From the NCBI GenBank assembly GCA_943327015.2, contig CALPVM020000116.1, positions 1-7,249 of the forward strand: DNA of 7,249 nucleotides, written 5' to 3'. Origin of the DNA: Akkermansia muciniphila. Its GTDB lineage: Bacteria; Pseudomonadota; Gammaproteobacteria; Burkholderiales; Burkholderiaceae_C. Positions 1-7,249 of the stretch are shown piece by piece. A model generated the notes under the pieces. It did not search any database. It was not told where the DNA came from and saw only the letters and a list, made by a program, of their open reading frames with translations. The position numbers and the translations under genes are program-made. The first letter of the stretch is position 1. Every line of letters starts with the position of its first letter.

Positions 1-1
1 G

Positions 2-436
2 CAGTCGAGTGGCAACATCACCGTCAATCAGACGGTGGGTAAAACTTCGGCGCAGATCAAGATCGGCCAGTTGGTTGCAGCTACTTTTGATGCCAACAGC
101 AAGCCTTTGAGTGCAGGCAATATTACCGTCAATGCTCTGAATGGCATTCAAGGTACCACCTTTAGCTCGCGTATTTTTGGTGCCAATGTGCAGCTTGATG
201 GCGGTAAAGGTTCTGTCTTTGCCCGCGTAGACAGTGCTGTGCTGGGTAGTGGTGGCGTTGCTGCCCGTGCCGAAGGTTCTATTAGCCTGCAGGAAACTGC
301 GGGTGATATGCGTTTGATGCTGCCCGATGCCTGGAAGGGTGAGCAGGTATCGGTACGTTCGCTGAATGCCGATGTCAAACTCGAAGCCCGCTATGGTGCG
401 ATTTTGGATACCTCGTTTGAGCGTACCACGGTAGAC
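2..436 (+). other. N-terminal visible beta-helix segment (residues 1-145)
   Basis: The visible start of the protein is already inside a beta-strand repeat region: 'SGNITVNQTVG', then 'AGNITVNALNGIQG', 'ANVQLDGGKGSVFA' and 'EGSISLQETAGDM' follow at intervals of roughly 20-40 residues. This alternation of Asn/Gly turns with Val/Ile strands is typical of right-handed beta-helices. The two SGNITVN/AGNITVN stretches, at residues 3-9 and 39-45, are the clearest local repeat. The helix must begin upstream of the window. Confidence 0.7.
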
Positions 437-3400
437 CCGGCGCAAGTGGTTGCGCAAATGACCGCTGCCGGTTTCTCGGACGGTCAATTGCGTGCAGCCG
501 GTTTGGCAACGGGCGATGCTTTAACTGAACAGGCACGGTATCCGGTATCGCCAGAGTTATTGGCGGCAATTTTCCCGCACCGCGATTTGGGTGGAACCAC
601 GGTGACCAATGCACCCGAGCGCATTAACGTGCAAGGGCGTAACGTTACCTTGGTGTCGCAGTCGTCAGAGGGCGGTGTCGGGCGTTCGACCGAACGGGTG
701 ACAGTAGTGAATGCTGAAAATGCGGCTCAACAAACCATTGCCGTGCAGCAGGTGCTGTCCAAAGCATCTCCGCGCGATATTGTGTCGGTGCAGTACCAGC
801 GCTACGAGTGGACGGGTGACACCACCACCACCGATTTGTCCGTGCCTGAAAACTATCTGGAATCGGGCTGGCGTTTGGTGGGTGTGAACGAAGCTGTGCC
901 AGCAGGCATGGATGTGTTGGCCTCGACCAGTGGCGTGCAGCAGTTGCGCACCGGCCAGTGGGTTGAGAATCGCCACGAACTGCTCAGCATCGTGCTGCAG
1001 GTGTGGGACGATGTGAACATCAGCGCCAGCGGCGAGGTTGCGGTCAACAGTTCGGGTGACGTGGTTTTAAGTACCGCCGCAGACTTGCGCATCCGTGACT
1101 TGAAAGATCTGGAAGTTAGCGGTATCACTGCCGGTGGACGGATGCGACTGGAAGCTGCAGGATCCATTTTGACCCAAGGTAGCAGCAACCGTATCGATAC
1201 CGATGGCGGCGTGGCCGTGTTGCGCAGTGCCGGCGATATGCTGTTGTACGCGCAGGGCACTAGCGGTGCTTTGGGGGGCGTAGTGCGCAGCAATGCGGGT
1301 GCGCTCAGCATCAATGTCGGTGCCTATGGCCAGAAAATGACCAGCACCGATGGCTGGCGCGAAGGTACGCTCACGGTGTATGCGCTCGGCGATGTGAATG
1401 TGTCGGAGTGGAGCAACAATTTGCTCTTGTCCTCGGTGGAGTCATCCAAGGGCAATGTAGCGATTGAGGTCAAAAACGGTAGTCTGTTGGCCTCTGACCG
1501 TCTGGAAGACCGCGATCAGGTGCACGTGCGCGCCAAGCAGGTCAGCCTGACCGCTGGTGAGGCCAGTAAGCTGGATGAATACCGCAATGTGGGCACCTTG
1601 TTGTCGGCGTTGCGCTTGGACGCCGATACGCTGCAGGTAACGACTCACACCCGCTTGAACAGCATTATTTCTGTCAATGATGTCGATGATTTGCAGATTG
1701 ATAAATTGCAGTTCAACAGCGAAGCCAGCATGCTGCTGGCATCCGGTGGCGACTTGCTGATCAATACCGACCTGACAATTGCCGGCAACCCGTACACACT
1801 GCTGCGTATGGAATCGTTGCAGGGCAGTTTGAAGCTCCAGGGCAACCTGACCATGGGCGAGGGCAGTATGACACTGCTGGCCGACAATGACGTTATACAG
1901 TCCGCCGGCAAGACACTCGAGCACCGCAGTGGTACGCTCGATGTAGAAGCCCGCACCGGTAGCTTCCTGCAGGCAGCAGGTGCCTCAGTGGTGGTGGCCA
2001 AGCGCACTGGCGTGGACAAGCCAGAGGGCAAGGTACGTATCCGCTCAGGCGGCAATATTGTGCTGGATCAGATTGACGCAGGCGGTGGTTCAGTAGCTTT
2101 GTTCTCGTCCCAAGGGGGCGTAGTGCAGGCCGATCAGGATGCTGCCGATGATATTTTGGCGGGTAATTTGCTGGTAGACGTGGCCAGTGCTGTGGGTCAA
2201 CTCGGGCGGCGTCAGCAACTGCTGGAGATTGCAGTAGACCGCATAGCGGTACAAGCCGGTGGTGATGTCGGCGTGCTGGCCAGCCGGGCATTAACGATTG
2301 GTGCCGTGTCCATCGACATCGGGCGTATTGGTGCTATCGGACAAACCGCTTTGGGTAATCCAACGTTAGGTGGAGAAATTACACGTACTGCGCATAGCCT
2401 GACTGGTTTGACGGCCGGTACCGTGGGTAGTAACGCCGGTGCCGTGGTACGTATGAGCAGTGGTGCCTTGGTGGTGCAGGGTAATGTGGCCGTTCAGGGT
2501 GAGCCGCTGTTGTTGGCGGTTGAAGGCGCAGGCCAAAATCTGACGCTGGCTGATACGGCGCAGGTTACATCCACTGGCGCTGCTGTCAGTATGACGGCAG
2601 CAGGTGCTGTCGCTCTGGGTGCGTCCACTATTAATTCTGCGGGTGGTGATGTTTCTGTAATGGCCAAGGCCGGTGCGGTCACCATGGCGCAGACCGGACG
2701 TATCCAGTCTGCCGGTGGCAATATTCGATTGCAGGCTGAAGGTGGCGATGTCGTGTTAGGCCAAGTGGATGCACGCAAAACAGCAGACGCTGCAGAAGCC
2801 CAAAACGGATCGGTGGCTGTACTGGCGCAAGCGGCCATTCGTAGCGCTAGCAGCACGTTAGCAAGTGCGCCGCAGGTATTGGCTTACCAGCTAGCCTTGC
2901 GTGCTGGTAGCGGAATTGGTTCCAGCACAGCGCTGCGTACCCAAGTGGCTTATCTGGCTGCTGAAACCACTGCCGGCGATATTCGCCTACAGGAGCAGGA
3001 CGGCGTACAAATCAGCGGCTTGACCGATGTTGCCATGCGCAGCGTCAGCAGCAACGGGCAGACCAGCCGGGGCGTGTTATGGGACGGTCTGCGTGCCGGT
3101 GTGCGTACTGGCGCATCGGGCGCAGTCTCCATTACAGCGCAGGCACTGGATGTACTGGCGTCGCCGATGTTAGAGGCTGGAGTGGGTATTTTGGCGGGTT
3201 CGGGTGGCGTTACGCTCGAGCTCACTGGCGTTGCAGACAACCTGATTCAGGCCGATGTGCAAGCTGTGGGTGGCGGTGCCATTACCATTCGTGCGGCACA
3301 GGGCAGTGTGTTGATGTCTTCCAATGCCACACTGCGTACCGATGGCGGTGCTGTCACTGTTGAAGCGGGTGGTCGCTTGCAACTGGGTCGCGTGCTGGCG

Positions 3401-6400
3401 GGTAATTGGGCTAGCAGCCTGTCCGAGCGTTTGGCGCTGGGCACGGTGGCGGCTGCAGGCCGGGTGAGCCTGCTGGTGCAGGGCGGTAATCTTACCTTGG
3501 CCGATGGTCTGCTGATGGCAGCACGCAAGCCTGCCATTGTGGCGGGACAATTGAACCTTCAGGCCAAGGGCACCGTTGCTGCCATGGATATTGCAGCTGA
3601 CCGGTTAGACGCCACTGCTGGCGAAGGCAACCTTGACCTGCGTGACCGCGATGGTTGGGGTTTGAATACCGGCCTATTGTTGGGTGAGTTGCAAGCTACT
3701 TTGGGCGGCATGCGTGTTGCCACAGAAGGTAGCCTGCAAGGCCAGGCCAAACTTAAAGTCGCCAATAACCAAAACGTGGAGTTGCTGGCGTTTGATGCGC
3801 TCAATCTCTCAGATGGCAGCACCTTGGTGGCCTTGAGTGGCTTGGTGGGTGAAATTTCTTTGGTGGCCGGTGGCCTGATCAGTACTGCTGCGCGCGGTTT
3901 GTTACGCGCTAACAGCAATGATAAATCCCGCTCCGGCACAACCGTACTCCCGACAACGGGTGTCACTACCATTACCGCTGCCAACGTGGCAAGCTTGCAC
4001 AACACCACCGTCACTGGCGATGTGGTGTTAGGTAACATCGGCGATGCTGCGCTGAGCAGCTTGAACCTCAAAGTCTCCGGCAATGTCTGGATGATCGGCA
4101 GTGTGCCTGCCAATATGGCGCTCAATCTGGAAGTAGGCGGCAGCCTGGTTGTGGATACCTCAGTCACTGGTGGTAGTGGTACCGCTATTGATTTTGGCAA
4201 TGGAACAATACAAATCAAGGTGGCCGGCGATATGGATGTACGCTCAGGCGTACGTACCACCGGCACTGCTACTGTTGAAGTTGCGGGCGACTTGCGTGGC
4301 TTGTCTGCCGTGGGCGCTACAGCAGCGTTGCAAGCAGCCAGCCTGAATCTGGATGTAGATGGCGATATTGCCGCCAACCCCACCGCTACCAATGCGCTGG
4401 TTGGGTTGCCATTTGCCGGTTTGACCATTGCCACTACCAGCCTGAATGTCATAGGCGGCGGCAAGGTTTGGCTGGACAATCTGTCTACAGCGGCATTGCA
4501 AGTGACAGGCTTGTTAGCCGGCACCAGCGGTGGCACTGCGGGCGATGTGATACTGCGCAGCCAATCGGCTGGCGTAGCCTTGGCAGGCATCATCCGTGCT
4601 GAAGGTGCTAGCGGGCGGATCGAAATTGACGCGGCAGGTACCGGTGGTGCCCTGACGCTGGCCAGTACAGCGCAGTTGAATGCGGCCAACGTGGTGTTGG
4701 ACTCTACTCTAGAGCTTCAAACCTTGGGCAGCGCGGTACTGCAAGCCGGAGTGCTGGAATTGCAAACCTTTATGGGTGCCAGTGTTGGCTCCAGTGCAAC
4801 GCCATTTGTCATTGATCTGCAAGGCAGTGCGGGCGCGGTGCAAGGTCAGGTGTCTGGCAGTTTGTTCCTGCGCGAATCTTCTGGCGATCTGGCCTTGGCT
4901 GGCCTCCAGGTGGGTACGGGTAGTGCCAGTGCACAAACCGTGCTCGAAACGCAGTCCGGTGCCCTCCGTGGCGTAGCCGGTAGCAATGCGGTTGATCTGA
5001 CCGCTACCCAAGTGCAATTGCGCGCCGGTGGCGCCAGCATTGGCCAGGACAATGACGCCTTGCGCTTGCGCAGTACCACCGGCACCGTCACGTTGGCCGC
5101 AGAGGCCAGCACCAGTGCTGTGGGTGATGTGATTGTGTCTTCTGCTTCGCATCTGCAAATCAGCACTAGCGGCATTGCGGCGGGCGGTGATGTGTACTTG
5201 GCATCCGACAATGACTTGCTGACCCAACGCAGTGGCGCGAACGTGGGAACAGTCTCCGCCGCGGGTGCGGTGAGTTTGTTGTCCTGGCAGCGGCTGGAGA
5301 GTTTGTCTACCCAAACGGGTGGACTGGTGCTGGGTCGGGTGACGCTGGATACGCCTACGGTGGTCAACTCTGGCGCCAGCATTGAGCTGGTGGCTGGTGC
5401 CGGTTCGGTAATGATGGGGCAAGATACGCGCCTGACTTCGCAGAGCGTTGTCTTTAGCAGCATCCGTGTATCAGCGGGTGAATCGATTACGGTGTCTGAG
5501 ATTCAAAACCAGAACGGGCAGGCGGGGCTGATTGCACGTGGTGGTTCCATTGTGGACGGTGACACGACCGATGGCACCGCATCAGATGTTCAAGCCAGCT
5601 TCTTGCTGCTGGATGCTGCAGAAAGCATTGGTGCCGTTAATGCCCTTGACTTAGCGGTACACCGCCTGACCGCACGCAGTGGTTTTGACTTGCGCCTGCA
5701 GGAAACCGATACTCTGTTGATCGACAGCTTTACCCATAGCGTGGCGCGTGCTGCGGGTTACACCGCAGCGCCCAGCATCACCTTGTCGGGCGTGCGCAGC
5801 ACTGAGGGCGATATTGATATTTCTGCGGGCAGCACTACGCTTGCAGGCAACCTGACTGTAGCCGAGAATGCAGCAGTCGTAACCCAAGGGCAGGGCAGTG
5901 TGCGTTTAACTGCCATGGGCACCGATGCACTGCTTAAGCTGCACAGCAATGTGTCTGCAGACAAAGGCAACATCACGCTGAGCGCAAGTCGCAGTGTCAA
6001 CCTGCTGCCCACTGTGAGCCTTGCGACTGCTGGCGATGTGCTGGTACGCGCTGCCGACGGCTTGATGCTGGTCGATACCACCGGCCAATCGGTGGCAGGA
6101 ACCTATGCACGCGGCACCGCCCCCGGTTTGCTGCGCATAGAAGGTAACCAAACCATTGCAGCAGGTCAGCGTCTGGCCTTGCAAATGACTGGCTCTAATG
6201 CGGGTGATAGGTTGGAAGTGACTGGCACCCTAACACTCGCCAATGGTGCTGCACTGGACATAACCCGCAAAGAAAGCTACACCCCGCAATTGCTGGATAT
6301 GGTCCATATCATCAAGGCCGGAACTGTATCGGGTAAATTTACCGAAGGCACGGGCCTGTTTGGTTTTGGCGATGGTAGCGTCATGTTTACCCTCACGCAG

Positions 6401-7249
6401 ACCGGTAGCCAACTGGCTATAGAAGCCACTGAGCGCCCCTTGGCCGAAGACATTCAGATCAGCGCGCATAGCAAGGCTGATGCCGATAAACTGGGCATGT
6501 TCTTCAATGCCGATTATTTTGGTGTGAACCGCGACTACAACGTCGGCATGCAGATTCAGGCGGCTAATTTCTTGACCGTTAGCGGTGCGTTTGTGTTGCG
6601 CAACCAGTCTAGCAGCGTGACCCTGCAGGACGGCACCGCAAACACTACACGCTGGATGGTGGGTGGCGCCAACTTGAATGCGTTTGTCGGACTGAACGGA
6701 CCGAACGACCTGAACCACGATGGCGATTTTGCCGATGCCGGAGAGCTCAGCACGGCAGCAGCCGGATTCGCCTTGACCGGAGTTGATGTCGGCTTGGCTT
6801 TGCACCGCGAAACTGCTGCCACCGGCAGCCGCTCAGCTCCGCGCAGCTGGCTCAGTTTAAAAGCCACGTCCGAGACTGCTACCGAAGTGGGCATTCCCTT
6901 CATGTCGCTCAATGCCTCCGCCATGGCGATTGAAATCAACACTGGCAATCAGGCTGAAAACGTGGTCGATTTGAAGGGCGATAAAGCCCTGCAGGTCGCC
7001 ACCGGCGATGGTACGCAAACCGTTAAGCTTGATTTTGATGCTGCACGCGGTGTGCAGGTGAAAGCGTCTGCCGCGTTTACCTTCCAGTTGGCAGACTTTA
7101 TCAGCGCCTCGGGTACATTGGGCATTGAACGCTCATTGCGCGATGTGGTACTGGCCGATGGCACCAAGGCCAAAACTGAGATGATGACCTTTGGCGGCCA
7201 GCATTTGAGTTCCTTTGTTGGTTTGAATGCTCCCGCCGATGGTCGCTAC
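2..7249 (+). CDS. Giant repetitive beta-helical adhesin-like protein, internal fragment (both ends missing)
   Basis: One frame is open for 2416 codons across the window; base 1 is the last base of a preceding codon, and neither start nor stop is present. Residues 1 to about 2040 are short beta-strand turns (GGDVxVxA, GNIxLxA, GxLxLxG), as in filamentous-haemagglutinin-type beta-helices. Residues 2042-2144 look like a beta-helix ending segment. Residues about 2160-2416 hold a different, larger tandem repeat with FVGLN signatures and one Asp-rich loop. I read no cysteine codon, and charged residues are sparse, as usual for exported beta-helical proteins. The likely place is the outer surface or the medium, and the likely role adhesion or matrix formation; both are inferences. 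No RTX nonapeptides, outer-membrane barrel or signal peptide is visible, so the secretion route is undetermined. The order of parts resembles giant bacterial proteins often labelled LEPR-XLL or haemagglutinin-like, from memory and unchecked. That it is a real gene is nearly certain; its function is not. Confidence 0.95.
437..973 (+). other. Non-repetitive insert interrupting the beta-helix (residues 146-324)
   Basis: The strand repeat stops and a more complex sequence follows. Residues 146-195 look helical ('PAQVVAQMTAAGFSDGQLRA', ending near 'FPHRD'), with two similar 'AAG(F/L)' stretches in a row. A short strand-like part ('INVQGRNVTLVS') and a second helical stretch ('VQQVLSKASPRDIVSVQYQR') come next. 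Residues 268-294 carry an aromatic motif, Y-x-W-x-G, then four threonines, then 'DLSVPENYLESGW'. Beta-strand repeats resume at about residue 330 ('DDVNISASGEVAVNSSGDVV'). From memory, a segment with a comparable Y-x-Y/W-x-G ... DL ... Y ... W pattern occurs in other giant haemagglutinin-like proteins, so this is more likely a family module than a foreign insertion. Its function is unknown to me. Confidence 0.55.
2114..2308 (+). repeat. 'IG' module, copy 1 (residues 705-769)
   Basis: This unit starts with 'GGVVQADQDAADDILAGNLL', followed by 'VDVASAVGQLG' and 'LLEIAVDRIAVQAGGDVGVL', and ends in 'ALTIGAV'. Its pattern is G-(V/I)-V-x-x-D ... D-(I/V)-x-A-x-x-L-L-x-D-x-A-x-x-(V/I)-G, then L-x-x-x-V-x-x-(L/I)-x-x, then a short strand pair. 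The same order appears in copy 5 (residues 1847-1910), with nearly the same length (65 against 64 residues). The match is at protein level only. Confidence 0.65.
2834..3022 (+). repeat. 'IG' module, copy 2 (residues 945-1007)
   Basis: This unit contains 'AIRSASSTLASAPQVLAYQL', then 'ALRAGSGIGSSTALRTQVAY' and 'LAAETTAGDIRLQEQDGVQI'. The core follows the pattern IG-x-x-x-A-L-R-x-x-V-x-x-L-x-A ... G-D-I-R-L-Q-E-x-D. It shares 'RLQE' followed by D at the second position after it with copy 5 ('LRLQETDTLLI'), the clearest short identity between modules. Confidence 0.65.
4784..4915 (+). repeat. 'IG' module, copy 3 (residues 1595-1638)
   Basis: The unit reads 'VGSSATPFVIDLQGSAGAVQ', then 'GQVSGSLFLRESSGDLALAG' and 'LQVG'. 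It keeps the (V/I)G-S-S-x-x-(P)-(F/L) opening seen in copy 2 and the later strand with L-x-L-x-E followed by a G-D-L-x-L turn. The upstream part found in copies 1, 2 and 5 is not clear here, so this may be a shortened or diverged unit. Confidence 0.5.
5027..5164 (+). repeat. 'IG' module, copy 4 (residues 1676-1721)
   Basis: The unit reads 'GGASIGQDNDALRLRSTTGT', then 'VTLAAEASTSAVGDVIVSSA' and 'SHLQIS'. It has the IG-x-x-x-x-A-L-R-L opening, the L-A-A strand and a G-D-V-x-V strand followed by a L-x-I-S ending, matching the order of copies 2 and 5. Spacing inside the unit is a few residues longer than in copy 5. Confidence 0.55.
5540..5731 (+). repeat. 'IG' module, copy 5 (residues 1847-1910)
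   Basis: The unit opens with 'GGSIVDGDTTDGTASDVQAS' and 'FLLLDAAESIGAVNALDL', continues 'AVHRLTARSGFDLRLQETDT' and ends 'LLIDSF'. It is the most complete copy: it contains both the Asp-rich opening shared with copy 1 and the RLQE strand shared with copy 2. From memory, an 'IG...NPL.T.V..L.A' pattern is common in large haemagglutinin-like proteins, where it forms part of the beta-helix. Confidence 0.65.
6125..6433 (+). other. Beta-helix terminating segment (residues 2042-2144)
   Basis: This part differs from the repeats before it. It reads 'GLLRIEGNQTIAAGQRLALQ', then 'GDRLEVTGTLTLANGAALDI', then 'YTPQLLDMVHIIKAGTVSGK' followed by FTEG, and ends near 'FTLTQTGSQLAIEATE'. The order D-x-L-x-V-x-G-x-x-x-L, a Y-T-P stretch, a hydrophobic strand (VHIIKAG) and V-S-G-x-F is the arrangement I know from the last turns of autotransporter and haemagglutinin passenger beta-helices. 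I therefore read it as the C-terminal end of the helix. No outer-membrane beta-barrel follows within the window; a different repeat domain comes next. Confidence 0.65.
6569..6703 (+). repeat. FVGLN repeat, core of copy 1 (residues 2190-2234)
   Basis: The core runs from 'FLTVSGAFVLRNQSSSVTLQ' through DGT to 'GGANLNAFVGLNGP'. It aligns with residues 2366-2411 with a one-residue gap; I count about 19 identical positions out of 46, including F, SG, V-x-L-x-DGT, GG, L and FVGLN-x-P. The distance between the two copies is 176 residues (528 bases). The sequence just before this copy (about 2160-2189) does not match the sequence before copy 2 well, so it may be a first, atypical unit that joins the array to the beta-helix. 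Confidence 0.75.
6707..6745 (+). other. EF-hand-like Asp-rich loop (residues 2236-2248)
   Basis: Directly after FVGLNGP comes 'DLNHDGDFADAGEL'. The spacing D-x-N-x-D-G-D-x-x-D is that of a calcium-binding EF-hand-type or dockerin-type loop, with the closing acidic residue (E2248) at position 13 rather than the canonical 12. It sits in a turn between two repeat parts, so calcium could stiffen or fold the C-terminal array. Binding is an inference from the motif. The corresponding place after copy 2 reads 'ADGRY' and then the window ends, so conservation cannot be judged. Confidence 0.5.
6746..7096 (+). other. Spacer part of the 176-residue repeat (residues 2249-2365)
   Basis: Between the two FVGLN cores lie 'GFALTGVDVGLALHRE', a short Ser/Arg-rich loop ('TGSRSAPRSWLSLKA'), 'VGIPFMSLNASAMAIEINTG', and 'VVDLKGDKALQVATGDG', then 'VKLDFDAARGVQVKASAAFT'. 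The alternation of polar and hydrophobic residues suggests beta-strands throughout. From memory, repeats with this order (FVG, a 'D(V/F)xLAL' strand, W-x-x-L-x-A, a VDF/VVDL strand, VATG, then S-G-x-F) occur in tandem in some giant proteobacterial proteins. I do not know a structure or function for them. Confidence 0.6.
7097..7234 (+). repeat. FVGLN repeat, core of copy 2 (residues 2366-2411), unit cut by window end
   Basis: This core reads 'FISASGTLGIERSLRDVVLA', DGT, then 'FGGQHLSSFVGLNAP', and repeats the order of copy 1: F-x-x-x-SG, V-x-L-x-DGT, GG, L, FVGLN-x-P. Only five more residues follow (ADGRY) before the window ends, so the unit is incomplete here and the array very likely continues downstream. 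Confidence 0.75.

Larger units (their letters stand above)
990..6124 (+). other. Main beta-helical repeat region (residues about 330-2041)
   Basis: About 1700 residues are made of loosely repeated strand-turn units of roughly 18-25 residues. A clear run is residues 877-926, where 'GGDVSVMAKAG', 'GRIQSAGGNIRLQAEGGDVV' and 'LGQVDA' follow one another. Similar turns recur at residues 1110-1140 ('TDGGAVTVEAGGRLQLGRV') and throughout. By analogy with FhaB-like proteins this would fold as a very long right-handed beta-helix, a rigid fibre extending from the cell. The units are degenerate at DNA level: I see no long exact nucleotide repeats, which points to an old, diversified array rather than recent duplication. 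A more polar Ser/Thr/Asn linker at residues 1303-1320 ('ANSNDKSRSGTTVLPTTG') may separate two sub-arrays. Confidence 0.7.

Noticed and set aside
821..832. Four ACC triplets in a row, a possible slippage repeat
   Set aside because: It encodes four in-frame threonines; four units of three bases are too few to be a phase-variation tract, and a change in number would keep the frame.
3079..3363. Plus-strand open frame of 94 codons in another frame
   Set aside because: The protein is rich in Cys, Trp, Gly and Arg without pattern, typical of an out-of-frame reading of Gly/Val/Ala codons, and it is nested inside the real coding frame.
3559..4689. Minus-strand open frame of 376 codons, the longest with a start and stop in the window
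   Set aside because: It lies fully antisense to the giant coding frame, its protein is low-complexity (rich in Ala, Pro, Ser, Thr, Val) with no recognisable domain, and the opposite strand carries coherent repeats. It is a by-product of the codon bias of the real gene.
4709..5463. Two overlapping minus-strand open frames (237 and 205 codons)
   Set aside because: They overlap each other in different frames and the real gene on the other strand. The first is rich in His, Gln, Arg and Thr and the second in Ser, Pro, Thr and Ala, as expected from reverse-complementing Gly/Ala/Val/Leu codons; no domain is seen.
6230..6948. Minus-strand open frames of 191 and 130 codons opposite the C-terminal domain
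   Set aside because: They overlap each other and oppose the FVGLN repeat region, whose protein-level repetition shows that the plus strand is the coding one.
2..7249. CRISPR array or DNA-level tandem repeats suggested by the repetitive look of the sequence
   Set aside because: The repetition is in the protein pattern with degenerate codons; I see no exact direct repeats of regular spacing in the DNA.
2..7249. RTX calcium-binding nonapeptides (GGxGxDxUx)
   Set aside because: Many Gly-Gly and Gly-Asp pairs occur, but no run with the nonapeptide spacing; the GGDV/GGNI turns belong to the beta-helix repeats.
2..7249. Frameshift or pseudogene
   Set aside because: The single frame is unbroken from the first to the last base, and repeat patterns stay in register throughout.

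Overview
The whole window lies inside one very large plus-strand gene. One reading frame (codons starting at base 2) stays open from base 2 to base 7249: 2416 codons, with no stop and no convincing start. Both ends of the gene are outside the window, so there are no intergenic regions, promoters, terminators, RNA genes or mobile elements to annotate. All other open frames, on either strand, look like shadows of this coding sequence.

The protein is a giant, repetitive, secreted or surface-type protein of the filamentous-haemagglutinin/adhesin kind. Residues 1 to about 2040 are built from short beta-strand turns rich in Gly, Ala, Val, Ser, Asn and Asp, in patterns like GGDVxVxA and GNIxLxA, which suggests a long right-handed beta-helix. 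A non-repetitive segment (about residues 146-324) interrupts it near the start. A longer module of about 40-65 residues with an 'IG...L...V..L.A' core recurs five times. Residues 2042-2144 resemble the segment that often ends such a beta-helix ('DRLEVTGTLTL ... VSGKF'). After that the character changes: the C-terminal part shows one full and one incomplete copy of a roughly 176-residue repeat with a conserved 'FVGLN' signature, and the first copy is followed by an aspartate-rich, EF-hand-like loop that could bind calcium. The second copy runs off the window, so more copies probably follow.

I read no cysteine codon in the frame, which fits a protein exported to the outside of a Gram-negative cell. 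Base composition (moderately GC-rich, mixed TTG/CTG leucine use) and protein type suggest a gamma- or betaproteobacterium, but this is a weak inference. The export route (type I, two-partner or autotransporter) cannot be decided because neither terminus is visible. The likely role, adhesion or matrix/biofilm structure, is inferred from the architecture alone.
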